Source of the DNA: Hysterangium stoloniferum
Taxonomy: Eukaryota > Basidiomycota > Agaricomycetes > Hysterangiales > Hysterangiaceae
Assembly (NCBI GenBank): GCA_015178975.1
Contig: WHVD01000024.1
Span: 372,001 to 436,000 of the forward strand
DNA: 64,000 nucleotides
Reading direction: 5' to 3'
The notes below the pieces were generated by a model, which searched no databases, was not told the origin of the DNA, and saw only the letters and a program-made list of their open reading frames with translations. Shown here piece after piece: positions 22,879-36,095 of the stretch (position 1 is its first letter; every line of letters begins with the position of its first letter). The translations under genes and the position numbers were made by a program.

Positions 22879-24285
22879 TGTAATGTATTAGGCTTACTTT
22901 AATATTATTTTCTGGAAAAAGGAGTCCAATGCTCTATCAAAGTGTGCAAATACTCAATTCACTACAAGGTAAAATAATTTAAGTATTTGATATTAATCAG
23001 TGGCAGCCTAAATAGACTTAGAACCCCTGAAGTCAAGAGTTTACTTGAATATATGCACCCTACTTCGCAAAGAAGGTTTTGAGAGCTGCTTGTGCAAGCT
23101 TGTTCTTTTTCTGTGATAACAACTATTAAAATAAGAATAACAATTTACTGATTCCAAAGCTAGATTTAACTTCAATGCTAGCTAGTTTATATATATTTTA
23201 TACTATTTATCAAACAGTAAAAATATTTATAAACAGGTCAAAAGATTAGATATAGAATAAAACACTATTTGGCTAATATATGCTTTATTTACACTAACCT
23301 ACAGGGTCTACTGTGATACTAACTTATCAGGATCTTAATGTAGTCTTAGGATCTTGCAAGGATATTCTCAGTATTTATTTATGTGAATATGCTTTACTGA
23401 TTCACAATAAATGAGCAAGGGAACAGGGATTATTTGTAATGTAATAATCAGTCAAATTACTCAACAAGAGGTGACTGAAGTTTTAGATTACAAATAACAA
23501 GAAATGTAACAAGGATTATTTGCAATGTAATAATCAGTCAAATTACTCAACAAGAGGTGACTGAAGTCTTAAACTACAAATAACAAGATATGTAACAAGC
23601 AGTCAAATTACTCAACAAGAGGTGACTGTAGTACAAAGGATTAATACCAAATTACTCAACAAGAGGTGGCAGGGAATCCTGATTGGTAGAATTACTGTCA
23701 AATTACTCAACAAGAGGTGACAGGGAATCCTGATTGGTAGAATTTACTGTCAAATTACTCAACAAGAGGTGACAGGGAATCCTAGGTGCCAGATGCTCAA
23801 CTAAGAGGTGGCAATAAACTGCTTGCTGCAGTGACACACTGATGTGTTTGATAAATGGGTTGATAAGATTGGTTATATTTCATGACTGGAGCAGAGCTCC
23901 TTATATACACTGAGATCTGAGACATTTAGAGACATATTGAACTTTATTTCTATCCTATTTTAGCTATTTTACTTGGAATGTTTTAGACATTTCCGCCATT
24001 CTCTACTGTAGCATATATGATGACATAATATATGACATAATCTTCCCAGATGACATAATATATGATATAATATTCCCAAATGACATAATGTATGACATAA
24101 CATTCCCGCGCTAGTGCGTGTGTGACACCATTGCGCCTTGTGACTGTCGTGCGCCTTTTGTGACTGTCGCGCGCCCTTGTGACTGTCACGTGCCTTTTGT
24201 GATGACCGGTCACTTGTTGTGACCAATATTCCCACGCGTTAAAAAAGAATAGAAAGTAGAAATTTCATAGCTCCCTCAATTTAGA
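22879..24285 (+). repeat. Repeat X, copy 1 (putative long solo LTR) with mini-palindrome array
   Basis: Begins TGTAATGTATTAGG and matches the copy at 40015-41936 over most of its length, with a large deletion near its right end. Between 23455 and 23815 the motif CTCAACAAGAGGTGAC recurs about seven times at 40-90 bp spacing. A TATA-like CTCCTTATATACA follows near 23900. No coding frame. It separates gag from pol of gypsy copy 1. The right end is approximate. Confidence 0.65.
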
Positions 24286-24297
24286 GGTGGAATGACC

Positions 24298-27200
24298 TAG
24301 AATACAATATCCCTGATCCAGTAAGCTAATGAAAGAGGACGCCTCAATCATATACTGAAAAAGGGAGCCACCGGGAGGATATTCTAGTGTTGGCATTTCA
24401 GCACTACATATACTCGGAGGAGTAGGGAATCCTGATTGGGAAGAACCAATCAAAATTAGACTGGATACCGGAGCTGATTTGTCTCTCATGTCAGAGGAAT
24501 TTTACCGAGAACTGAAGGATCAGCCTAAGCTGAAGCAAGGACTTAAGCTGCAATTAATACAGCTTACCGGGATACCTGAGTACTGGGTTATATTAATGTT
24601 CCCATCTACCTTAAGGACGATAAAGGAACTCTGCTGCGATTTAATGCGGAAACCTACGTAGTACATGGGATGACCGTACCTATGTATCCTCTTAGGAGAA
24701 GACTTCCATATCAACTATGAGATAGGAACATTGTGAGATCAACCCCTGGGATCAAGACTAATCCTCCCTGGGAGGACAGGATTCATTCCTGCCAGCTCCT
24801 CCAACGAACCTGTCCCATTGGCCTTTTCAGTCAACAAGATCTCGCTGGAAGACGAACTAATCACGCTGACTAATTTAACATCCAAACCCAACAAGGGCAT
24901 GCACGCTGAGAGAGTCACGAGAGCCCTAGAAGATTGCACGATAGAGCCCGAGTCGGTTAGGTTAATACCCATATTTACTGGGGACCTAGAGGACGGGGAA
25001 TGGATTGTGGAGGGCATAGTTTTACAGAATGAAGATGGGACTATCCTTGCTGCTCCCACGACTGCTATCTCTAAAGAAAAGAGTATGGTGCCACTGGCTA
25101 ATCCGACCTTAACTCCTCAAACTATCAGAAGAGGAGAGATCATAGGTCTAATTCATGATGCCCGGGCCTGGGCCCAAAAGCCTCGATCCCAAGCAGAAGA
25201 GGAATCGATGCGAGTCGCAAGCTTGAAGATCACCCACTTCATAGAAAGCATCTCCAAGCTGGAAGAAGACAACACCTCCAGTCCCCAACCATCTATGGTA
25301 TCCTCAGGGAATGAGGCGGTAGATGACTTTGATTCTGCAGGCCCAAAAACTTCGGAAGTTCCTTCCTTGGAGAAGCTCTCCTCGGAGGATCTGCATAAAT
25401 TGGTCAATTTAGGACCCGCCTTAGCTCAATATTGACTAAGAACGTGCAAGCATTTGGAGTTGACGGAAGACTGGGCCAAGTAGACAGCAAGGCCACTATC
25501 CTGCTGAAAACCGATGCGCAACCAGTGTCTGTACTGATGTTTCAAACTTCCCCTGCCAACAGGAAGGTCATAGATGAGCAAATGGACACCTGGTTCCAAC
25601 AAGGAGTCATCGAACCTTTGAAAAGCCCTTGGGGAGCGCCTGCCTTCATAGTCTATCATAATAATAAGCCTCGTGTGGTCATTGATTATCGAAAACTGAA
25701 CAGCCTCACTATCCCAGATGAGTTCCCGTTGCCCCGACAATCAGAAATTATGCAAGCGCTCTTGGGATCCAACGTTGTATCCTCGTTCGATGCCCTAGCT
25801 GGTTTTACCAAACTAGAAATGCTGGAGGAAGACTGACACAAAATGGCCTTTCGATCACATTGAGGACTATGGCAATTTAGAAGGATGCCTTTTGGATTAA
25901 GGAACAGACCTTCCATTTTCCAGCGAGTCATGCAAAACACGCTGGCACCCTACCTGTGGATATTCTGTCTAGTCTACATAGACAATATAGTAATCTTTTC
26001 TAAGACCTGGGAGGATCATATCGAGCACCTGGACCGAGTATTACAAGCAATAATTTCGGCTGGCATCACTCTTTCTCCCAAAAAATGCTATGTAGGCTAC
26101 AACTCTATTCTCCTTCTCAGACACAAGGTGTCGCGGTTAGGTTTTTCAGCCCATCAAGAGAAAGTATGAGCCATATTGGAACTAGCGACCCCAACTAAGG
26201 TGTCTGAACAACATTTTCAGGGTATGGTTTTGTACTTCTTGGCTTACATACCCTTCTACACATGGACTGTATCCCTGCTTTTCTCGCTACTCAAAAAGGG
26301 CACACGATGGTCTTGGGGAGTAGATCAGGAACGAGCCTTTAACGACGTCAAGGCAGCCCTGAGCTCTTCTCCAGTTCTAGCACATCCCGCGATCGGAATG
26401 CCCTACTGTCTCTACATGGACACCTCTGACTTTGCCCTAGGTTGCTGTCTGCAGCAAGTACAAAAAATGACTCTACAGGACCTAAAGAACATGAAGATCT
26501 ATACCCAAGTGAAATCAGCATTCGAGCAGTCAAAACCAGTACCAACGTTCGTCACCCATTTTTAGACCAAGGTTCCCGAGATCACTTGGACGGACTCCTG
26601 GGCGAAAACATTCGAGGATACTTGCATTACAGTAGAGCGGGTTATCGCATACTGGAGTCGTACCCTCAAGAAACCGGAACGCAACTATTCAGCCACAGAG
26701 AGGGAAGCATTAGCTGCTAAGGAAGGCCTGGTTCATTTTCAACCATTCATGGAAGGGGAGCACGTACTCCTCATCAGTTCAAAATTGTCATCAGCCTCAT
26801 TGACATAATTTTGGGTGTCCTTTGATCTGATGAAGTGGACGAAATTTTTGAGCTACCATGCTCTTCCAGACATACACTGAGAAGAGGATCAGACTTGGGG
26901 AGACGTGGGGATTCTCTCGAAGAGGGGAGAGCTGTTAGCAGAAATACCAGAGCTATCAAGGGGTAGTTGGGATGAGCAAGAGCCATGCTGGGAGGTAAGG
27001 ACAGGCTCCAATGTGAAGCCAGAAGCCAGAAGTGGGTCGGCGATAGTAAGAGTTGCAGCGGACTCGTCACAGAGGAGCGGACTTACGGGGTGTCCCAGCT
27101 CAGCACCAAGGAAGTGGGTGTGGCGGCGTGTAGATGTGAAGTGGCGGGAACGCTGGTGTACACCAGCATAAAGTGGAGCGAAAGTGAGTTGGTCTTGGAT

Positions 27201-29137
27201 CACTAGCTGGAGCGGGCATTGCAAAAAGAGCTTGGAACATTGCCAGTTGTCATATGAGAACACCAATCAAAGACTGGCCACATGGGGGGCAGTGTATGCA
27301 GTGTACCCAGGCCTCAAAATACTACATCGTGCTGGATGAGTACACAGTAACGTCGATCCCCTATCCAGACTACCACAAGTACCCCACTCAGTGAGTCCAG
27401 CTGGAGATGATATCCTGACAATTGTGTCAAGCTTGCTCAGCAAAGGAACTGAGGAGAAACCACAAGAGGATAATCCCACGAGGAGAGCCATCTTTGCCAC
27501 ACAACGAGAACTCGTAGAACCCATCGGAACCCCACAAACTGAATGGGATTTGTATAACCTCCCCAGAGACGATGAAGTGGACAAATCATTATTCCATTTG
27601 TTAAACCCTCAACTGCTCGTAAGCATTGACAAAAGATTCCTGAAAGAGTTCTCGGAAGGATATCGGAAGGACCCTGCCTTCAGAAGCTACTACATCGAAG
27701 AACTGAAATCCCCAAACGCTGTAGGCTACCCCTTCACATTTCTTCATCGGAGAAAAGGGGTTGTTGTATTTTCACAATTCAGACTGGAAAAGTCGGATCT
27801 GCATTCCTAACAATATGACAACCACAATTCTAAAGCTGATACACGATAATCCCTTCGAAGGAGCTCACGCTGGAGGGTGTAGACTATTCCTGCTCATGAA
27901 AGACTGCTTCTTCTGGCCTAGAATGTTACAGGATTGCGTAGCATATGCTTGCAGTTGTAACACCTGTCAGAAGACGAAAATCAATCACTCTGTGCCGCAG
28001 GGAGCCCTCAGACCAGCTGATGTACCTTCTAAGCCATTCGAAGTGGTCTCCATGGATCTCATAACCGGATTACCAACTTCCGGCAGCGACTCTTACTTGG
28101 CCATTTTCATGGTGGTCGACAAGCTGACACGCTTCATTATCTGTGAATGCACTTTTTCTAACTTGTCTGCCAAAGGATTCACACAGATCTTCGTAAACCG
28201 AGTGGCATCTCCTTTCGGACTACCCTCCAGGATTATCTGCGATAGAGACAAAAGGTGGACCTGTAGGTTCTGGAGGGAAGTTTGCAGGATATATGGAACC
28301 ACTTTAGCCGTCTCTTCTTCTCACCACCCTCAGACGGACGGACAGACAGAAATATGAACGCCACCCTCAAACAAATGCTGAGGGCTTACTGCTCATCAGC
28401 CAAGGAAGAATGGTCGAAATGGATTGGGATAGTAGCCAACACTTACAACTCCACCATTCATAGTTCGACTAACTACGCTCCCACCTTCCTCTTAATGGGG
28501 TACCTACCGAGGGGAATGTCCAGGGTACTAGGAGGAGACGATCCTATAGTCCCCAGGGAACTGTCTGAAAGTCCTATGGCAGACTCATGGATCGTGGAAT
28601 TGGAAAGTCACAGACAAATGGTGAGGGACTCAATCGCCCGAGCACAAGAAACCCAAGCTCGATCCTACAACAAGCATCGAAGACTGGTCGAAGAAATCTC
28701 GGAGGGGGATCTAGTATTAGTCAACCCCCATTCCTTAGAATTGGTAGAAATTAAGGGTAGCGGAAGGAAACTAATCCAAAGACGCATCGGACCATTTTAG
28801 GTCCTGGAAAAAATTAATCCCCAAAGTCTTTAGACTCAAAATACCCCCAGAGTACCAAATGCACCCCGTCATTAATCGAGCCCACCTTAAGAAATATCAC
28901 TCATCCCTGGAAGTGTTTGGCCCTAGGGAACTACTCAAGAACCCCAGAGAGCTAAGCTCAAACAAGGAAGAATATGAAGTCGAAGCCATTACTGGCCACA
29001 TGTAACTTCGAAATTGTCTGCTTTTTCGAACCAGGTGGAAAGGCTATGGACCTGAGGAGGACTCCTGGCTAAACAGCACTGACCTCCAAAATGCCCCAGC
29101 TCTACTCAGAGCGTACAAGATGCTGCATCGGATTTGA
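24298..29137 (+). pseudogene. Ty3/gypsy chromovirus pol, copy 1
   Basis: Domains in order: retropepsin with IRLDTGADLSLMS (near 24463), reverse transcriptase (GVIEPLKSPWGAPAF, VVIDYRKLN, FGLRNRPSIFQ, YIDN at 25975), RNase H (DTSDFALGCCLQQ, then ATEREALAAKEGL), an integrase zinc finger (H..H then CNTCQ), an integrase core (VSMDL, ICDRDKRW, HHPQTDGQTE) and a C-terminal chromodomain (EYEVEAITGH, RWKGYGPEEDSWL near 28975-29080). Such elements copy themselves through RNA, and the chromodomain steers integration to heterochromatin. Stops occur at several points, and a foreign 475-bp piece splits RNase H. The YXDD box is YIDN here, so the enzyme would be dead even without the stops. Confidence 0.88.
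26771..27245. other. Unidentified insertion inside RNase H of gypsy copy 1
   Basis: Comparison with gypsy copy 2 (43460-43515) shows that about 475 bp here have no counterpart. Copy 2 reads smoothly from ACTCCTCATCATGG to AGATCATATGAGAAC. The insert keeps many CpG sites and open frames on both strands (88 and 125 codons) but no family motif. No clear terminal repeats or target duplication seen. Confidence 0.55.
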
Positions 29138-29434
29138 TGACGGGTATATGCAGTCTCACCAAGAACCTGGAACCACTTCCCTCCTGAGAATGCAGTCTAT
29201 TTTCTTTACTCTACTCGACAATCAACTCTAATTTTAACCTTTATTTCCTTTTTCTAAAATTCAACTTCAGTCACCTCACCTTCACTCCACGACCACCAAC
29301 CTCTACCTACACCTCCTCACCTCGTGCCAATAACCAAGCAGAGTCCTAATCCCTAAGGATACAAAAGATGTAAAGTCGCTTAAGAATCTCTGACCTCTCT
29401 TTACCTTCAACCACTACCATCACACAACACCTAT

Positions 29435-31018
29435 ATGACCCATAATCATAACATGTCCCAACCACCTCTCTCGAAGTCCAAATTCCCTAAGTTCAAAAGG
29501 ATCCCACGAACACCTGCCACTGAGCATCTATGGAACCCTGCCACCGCCTCCTCAGGACCGCCTCGCACTGAAATAGTCGAGCGCCCTTTCTCTTACCATG
29601 AGGCCTCCACCTCTAATTCCTCAAGCTATTCCTCAATACACTGGGGATCAGCAGAGACTACCTCGAGAGTCATTCACGATTCCCAAGGGTCGCCTCACAC
29701 TGAAATGGTCGAGACACCCACTCCTTGTAATCAGGCCCCTCCCTCCAGATATTGGAACCTAAAGGACATCCCTTGGGACGGACCCTCCGCTCGAGCCTGG
29801 GGATCAGCAGAGACTATCTCGAGGGTCGTCCATGATTTTCAAGGGCCACTTCCCACCGTAATGGTCGAGACACCCACCCCTTGTACCCAAGCCCCTCCCT
29901 CCAGATGTTGGGACCTAAAGGACCTCCCTTGGGATGGACCCCCCATTCGAACCTCCCCATCCCCCCCACCTGAGGAAGTTGCCTGGAAATGTTGCGAAAA
30001 GGAGGAGTGTCATGCCTGAAACCAACAGGAGCTCAGGGAACTTAAAAGAAAGAGGAGGGAGAAGTTTGTGCAAGATTGGATGGCCAGGGGAGGAATGGAA
30101 GGAGTACCCTCAAAGGCCCAAAGAAGAGAGAGCAGGATTCGGGAGGGCTACACCCCTATCACACCAATTCTCCCTCCCCCGGGGAAGAAATGGGCAGATT
30201 TTGTAGAAACCGAGGAGAGTGATAATGGAACTCCCTGCATATGCGCCACTGGAGCTAAAAGCCAGAAAGGGAAGGATGGTACTACCTTTTACGATTGGGA
30301 ACTGGTCAGACGGATTAAACTCCGAAGTATCAAGCTGACCCAAGGAGACGAAAAGGAACCACCCTCAGGGACCAACCCTCCTCAGGGACCAGCACAGAAA
30401 AGGTTTCAGGTTGGCCCCACCAACTCTTCTTCAGACTCGGAGGATAGTGACACCACCTATCCATGGCAAAGTATCTGGGGGAGGATTTGTTCGAAGGGTT
30501 CTTACTGCCAAAGCCCATACACTTCATCTCTAGCGATCCAAATCAAAGAAGGGAACTTAAACCAACTGTCAGAATATGGTGTGGGTATCGACCAAACAAG
30601 ACCTCGACCACCATCACCACGGAAAACCCCATCCAACCCTCTCCCACACCTCCCCCTCTACCCGTTCCCACCCTAGAGTTACAGGAGCATGCGCACCACA
30701 GCTACGGGACTCCTTGGACCACCCCCTGAACCTCCAGCTTTCTATGCCTGCCACTACCCGTGAGTTGTCACCAGCTCCATACCAATTGGAACAGGCCTGT
30801 GACGTTGTGATGCTCAACCCTCCAATCGCCAAGCCACCCTCCACGCCTATTCCCTCGAGCGAAAAAGAAGCCTGCAGGACACAAAAAGTCTCCCATCCAA
30901 TCGAGCCAGAGGTCAGGGAGACAGTGATAAGCAGGAACGAGGCTGATGGCAATGTTTGGGTGCGAATAGCAATCAACTACCACTCAGCACAGTTCACCGT
31001 CAGCAGGGTCCTGATTTA
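29435..31018 (+). pseudogene. Third ORF downstream of chromovirus pol, broken in three frames
   Basis: About 300 bp after the chromodomain stop, frames 29435-30019, 30068-30676, 30463-30729 and 30576-31019 succeed one another with matching style, suggesting one former gene of about 520 codons. It is Pro/Ser/Thr-rich. A unit of roughly 58 codons is repeated (GSAETTSRVIHDSQG.. and GSAETISRVVHDFQG.., each followed by VETPTPC.QAPPSR.W.LKD.PWDG). The middle part is basic (REGYTPITPILPPPGKKW). No transmembrane segment, so not an obvious envelope gene. Not recognised; position suggests an accessory gene of the retrotransposon. Confidence 0.45.
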
Positions 31019-31687
31019 ATTGGTTCCTCTAATATGTGTATCCTTACTCAGCTTCCCATTTGTCCAAATACATTTAGTATAAAATATGTTTCATGTATTT
31101 TACTACCCTTCAGTTTCAATATCAACTGAGACTTCTCCTCCTGTATTGTAGACCTTGTGTGATAATATCTTTGTACCTATGAGGTATTATTTCATATTGT
31201 TAAACCCTTGTCTTGGCCCATGGACTGATGATGGCTTAGGTCCCTTGTGAATCCTAGTCACTGGCCCACTCTGTGCAGGCTAAGCATCACAGCTATGTAT
31301 TCTGTATATTTCTGGTTAGTTTCAATATGCTGGAGGAGCCAACAGTGGGTTCAGGGGTGCAACATACTGTATAAGTTGAAGCCTAGTACCATTCATGATA
31401 GAGCAACTGGGGGCACAAGTGAGACTTCAAAACCCCCTGCAACACCCTTGATTTCAGGTCTTGACATGTTGTAGTATCAAATTCAATGAGCTTATATTAC
31501 AAAAGTAGAAATATACAGTGAGTATTATCCTAGGATTTTCCCTTTCCTTCTACATTAAATAGGCATCTGATTTTCCTACACTAGATGTAAATAATATAGT
31601 CAATCAATGTGTAGGGAGTAATCAACTTGAGATGTTCTAGATGAGGAATGATACATTTATAAGTGGCATGGGTGTGGCTGACATTGA
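31019..31687. other. Non-coding spacer between gypsy copy 1 and the TPR array
   Basis: AT-rich, no gene motif and no copy of the presumed 5' LTR, so the 3' LTR of gypsy copy 1 appears to be missing or unrecognisable. Confidence 0.4.
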
Positions 31688-34600
31688 CTAACTACAGTAT
31701 ATGATAAAAAGAGAAAGAGAAATGGAGAAAAGGAGAATTAAACATGTAACCCTGAAGGTTTGTTGTTCCTGAGCCAGGTGAGAGGATAGTTGTTTGAGCT
31801 TCACCCTGGATTCCAGGGTATCAGGGTGCTCAGTGCCTAGGATTCGTGCCCTGACTGCTAACACCTGGACCTGCAGTGTTTCTGCATCTTGCCATCTTCC
31901 TGTACTGAAATATGTCCATGCCAAGTCATTCCTTGAGGTCAAGGTGTGTGGGTGTTCTGGCCCTAGGATTCGCTCCCTGGCCTGTAACACCTGGAGCTGC
32001 AGTTGTTTGGCCTCTGGCCATCATCCCATTTTTGAATATGTCTTTGCTAAGTCATTCCTGGAAATCAAGGTGTATGGGTTTTCAGTCCCTAGGATTTTCT
32101 CTCTGGCCTGCAATGTCTGAACCTGCAGTAGTTCTGCTTCTCGCCATCTTCCCATGTTGGAATATGTCAATGCCAAGTCATTCCTGGAGGTTAGACTCTC
32201 TGGGTGGTCAGTCAATAGGATTCTCTCATTGGCCTCCAACACCTGGACTGCAGGACTGCTGCATCTGACCATTTTCCCATTTTGGAATAGGTGTTGCCCA
32301 AGTCACTCCTGGAGATGAGGTGTATGGGTGTTCAGTCCCAAGGATTCTCTCTCTGGCATCCAACACCTGGGCCTGCAGTCTTTCTGCATCTGGCCATCTG
32401 CCCATATTGGAATATGTTCGGCCCAAATCACTTGTGGAGGTTAAGGCATGTTGGTGATCAGGTCCTAGAATTCTCTCCCTAGCTTCCAACACATGCACCT
32501 GCAGTCTTTCTGCATCTGGCCATTTTCCCACATCACAATATGTCCTTGCCAAGTCAGCCTTGGAGTCCAGGGTCTGTAGGTGTTCAATCCCTAGGATTCT
32601 TTCCCTGGCTTCCAACACCTGCACCTGTAGTCGTTCTGCATCTAGCCATCTGCCCATATTGGAATATGTCAAGGCCAAATCACTCCTGGAGGTTAGGGTA
32701 TATTGGTGTTCAGTCCCTAGGATCCTCTCTCTGGCATCCAACACCTGCACCTGTAGTCTTTCTGCATCTGGCCATCTACCCATATTGGAATATATCCTTG
32801 CCAAGTCTTTCCTAGAGTCCAGGGTCACCAAGTGTCCAGGGTCACCAAGTGTTCAGTCCCCAGGATTTGCTGCCTGCCCTCCAACACCTGGACCTGAAGT
32901 TGCTCTGCCTCTTGCAATCTGCCCATGTTGGAAAATGTCGATGCCAAGGCACTCCTGGAGGTTATGGTGTATTGGTGATCAGTCCCCAGGATTCTCTCCC
33001 TGACTTCCAACACCTGGACCTGCAGTCTCTCTGCATCTTACCATCTTCCCATATTATAATATGTCACTGCCAAGTCTGCCTTGGACTCCAGGGTCTGTAG
33101 GTGTTCATTTCCTAGGAATCTCTCCCTGGCTTCGAACACCTGGACCTGTAGTCTTTCTGCATCCAGCCATACTCCCATTTTGGAATATGTGCATGCCAAG
33201 GCACTCCTGGAGGCCAGAGTGTATGCATGTTCATTCCCTATCATTCTCTCCCTGACTTCCAACACCTGGACCTGCAGTCTCTCTGCATCTTGCCATCTTC
33301 CCATATTGTAATATGTCACTGCCAACTCTGCCTTGGAGTCCAGGGTCCCTAGGTGTTCATTTCCTAGGATTCTCCCCCTGGCTTCCAAGACAAGGACATG
33401 TAGTCTTTCTGCATCTGGCCATCTTCCCATTTTAGAATATGTGCATGCCAAGGCACTCCTGGAGGCCAGAGTATATGCATGTTTATTCCCTATCACTCTC
33501 TCCCTGGCTTCCAACACCTTGACCTGCATTCTCTCTGCATCTTCCCATCTTCCCATATGGGAATATGTCAATGCCAAGTGATTCCTGGAGGTTAGGGTGT
33601 ATTGGTGTTCAGTCCCTAAGATTCTCTCCCTGGCCTCCAACACCTGGACCTCCAGCCTTTCTGCATCTGGCCATCTTCCCATATTGTTATATGTCACTGC
33701 CAAGTCTACCTTGGACTCCAGGGTCTCTAGGTGTTCATTTCCTAGGATTCTCTCCCTGGCTTCCAACACAAGGACATGTAGTCTTGCTGCATCTGGCCAT
33801 CTTCCCATTTTAGAATATGTGCATGCCAAGGCACTCCTGCAGGCCAGAGTATATGCATGTTCATTCCCTATCATCCTCTGCCTGGCTTCCAACACCTGGA
33901 CCTGCAGTCTCTCTGCATCTTCCCATCTTCCCATATTGGAATATGTCAATGCCAAGTTATTCCTAGAGGTTAGGGTGTATTGGTGATAAATCCCCAGGAT
34001 TCTCTCCCTGGCCTCCAACACCTGGATCTCCAGCCTTTCTGCATCTGGCCATCTTCCCATATTGTAATATGTCACTGCCAAGTCTGCCTTGGACTCCAGG
34101 GACTCTAGGTGTTCATTTCCTAGGATTGTCTCCCTGGCTTCCAACGCAAGAACCTGTAGTCTTTCTGCATCTGGCCATCTTCCCATGTTAGAATATGTGC
34201 ATGCCAAGGCACTCAGAGTATATGCATGTTCATTCCCCATCATTCTCTCCCAGGCTTCCAACACCTCGACCTGCAGTCTCTCTGCATCTTCCCATCTTCC
34301 CATATTAGAATATGTCAGTGCCAAGTTATTCCTAGAGGTTAGGGTGTATTGGTGATCAGTTCCCAGGATTCTCTCCCTGGCTTCCAACACCTGGACATGC
34401 AGTCTCTCTGCATCTTCCCATTTTCCCATATTGGAATATGTCAATGCCAAGTTATTCCTGGAGGTTAGGGTGCATGGGTGTTCAGTCCCTAGGATTCTCT
34501 GTGTAGCCTCCAACACCTGGACCTCCAGCCTTTCTGCATCTGGCCATCTTCCCATATTGTAATATGTCACTGCCAACTCTGCCTTGGAGTCCAGGGTCTC

Positions 34601-36095
34601 TAGGTGTTCATTTCCTAGGATTCTCTCCCTGGTTTCCAACACAAGAACCTGTAGTCTTTCTGCATCTGACCAACTTCCCATCTTGGAATATGTCCATGCC
34701 AAGTCACTCCTCGAGGCCAGAGTGTATGCATATTCATTCCCCATCATTCTCTCCCAGGCTTCCAACACCTCGACCTGCAGTCTCTCTGCATCTTCCCATC
34801 TTCCCATATTAGAATATGTCAGTGCCAAGTTATTCCTAGAGGTTAGGGTGTATTGGTGATCAGTCCACAGGATTCTCTCCCAGGCTTCCAACAACTGGAC
34901 CTGCAGACTCTCTGCATCTTCCCATCTCCCCATATTGGAATATGTCAATGCCAAGTTATTCCTAGAGGTTAGGGTGTATTGGTGATCAGTCCCCAGGATT
35001 CTCTCCCAGGCTTCCAACACCTCGACCTGCAGTCTCTCTGCATCTTCCCATCTTCCCATTTTGGAATATGTCAATGCCAAGTTATTCCTAGAGGTTAGGG
35101 TGTATTGGTGATCAGTCCCCAGGATTCTCTCCCTGGCTTCCAACACAAGAACCTGTAGTCTTTCTGCATCTGGCCAACTTCCCATCTTGGAATACAGTAT
35201 GTCCATGCCAAGTCACTCCTGGAGGCCAGAGTGTATGCATGTTCATTCCCTATCATTCTCTCCCAGGCTTCGAACACCTCGACCTGCAGTCTCTCTGCAT
35301 CTTCCCATCTTCCCATATCAGAATATGTCAATGGCAAGTTATTCCTAGAGGTTAGGGTGTATTGGTGATCAGTCCCCAGGATTCTCTCCCTGGCTTCCAA
35401 CACAAGAACCTGTAGTCTTTCTGCATCTGGCCAACTTCCCATCTTGGAATATGTCCATGCCAAGTCACTCCTGGAGGCCAGAGCATATGCATGTTCATTC
35501 CCTATCATTCTCTCCCAGGCTTCCAACACGTCGACCTGCAGTCTCTCTGCATCTTCCCAATGTCAATGCCAAGTTATTCCTAGAGGTTAGGGTGTATTGG
35601 TGATCAGTCCCCAGGATTCTCTCCCAGGCTGCCAACACCTGGACCTGCAGACTCTCTGCATCTTCCCATCTCCCCATATTGGAATATGTCAATGCCAAGT
35701 TATTCCTAGAGGTTAGGGTGTATTGGTGATCAGTCCCCAGGATTCTCTCCCAGGCTTCCAACACCTCAACCTGCAGTCTCTCTGCATCTTCCCATCTTCC
35801 CATTTTGGAATATGTCAATGCCAAGTTATTCCTAGAGGTTAGGGTGTATTGGTGATCAGTCCCCAGGATTCTCTCCCTGGCTTCCAATACAAGGACCTGT
35901 AGTCTTTCTGCATCTGGCCAACTTCCCATCTTGGAATATGTCCATGCCAAGTCACTCCTGGAGGCCAGAGTGTATGCATGTTCCCTCCCAATCATTCTCT
36001 CCCTGGCTTCCAACACCTGGACCTGCAGTCTCTCTGCATCTTCCCATTTTCCCATATTGGAATATGTCAATGCCAAGTTATTCCTGGAGGTTAGG
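31688..36095 (-). pseudogene. Giant tetratricopeptide (kinesin-light-chain-type TPR) repeat array, truncated
   Basis: About 34 tandem copies of a 126-bp unit encode 42-residue TPRs of the type TYSNMGRWEDAERLQVEVLE followed by ARERILGTEHxYTLTSRNNLAL. One frame alone (35206-33038) runs 722 codons. The C-terminus is at 31688 (ending in a hydrophobic stretch LILLFSISLSLFIIY). TPR_10/12 arrays of this kind form the sensor half of fungal NLR-like proteins with NB-ARC or related domains; no such N-terminal domain is present here because the array stops abruptly at about 36095 against retrotransposon sequence. Lesions include a 5-bp insertion near 35185, a 17-bp deletion near 35557 and breaks near 32030-32270 and 32830-33030. 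A tandem-repeat gene under strong unequal recombination is the likely origin. Confidence 0.8.

Noticed and set aside
23440..23830. CRISPR-like array (regular repeated CTCAACAAGAGGTGAC)
   Set aside because: Spacing is irregular, spacers are themselves similar, the genome is eukaryotic, and the units diverge freely in the second copy.
32291..34859. Series of plus-strand frames of 60-147 codons opposite the TPR array
   Set aside because: They repeat with the same 126-bp period and are mirror frames of the TPR units; no family motif.
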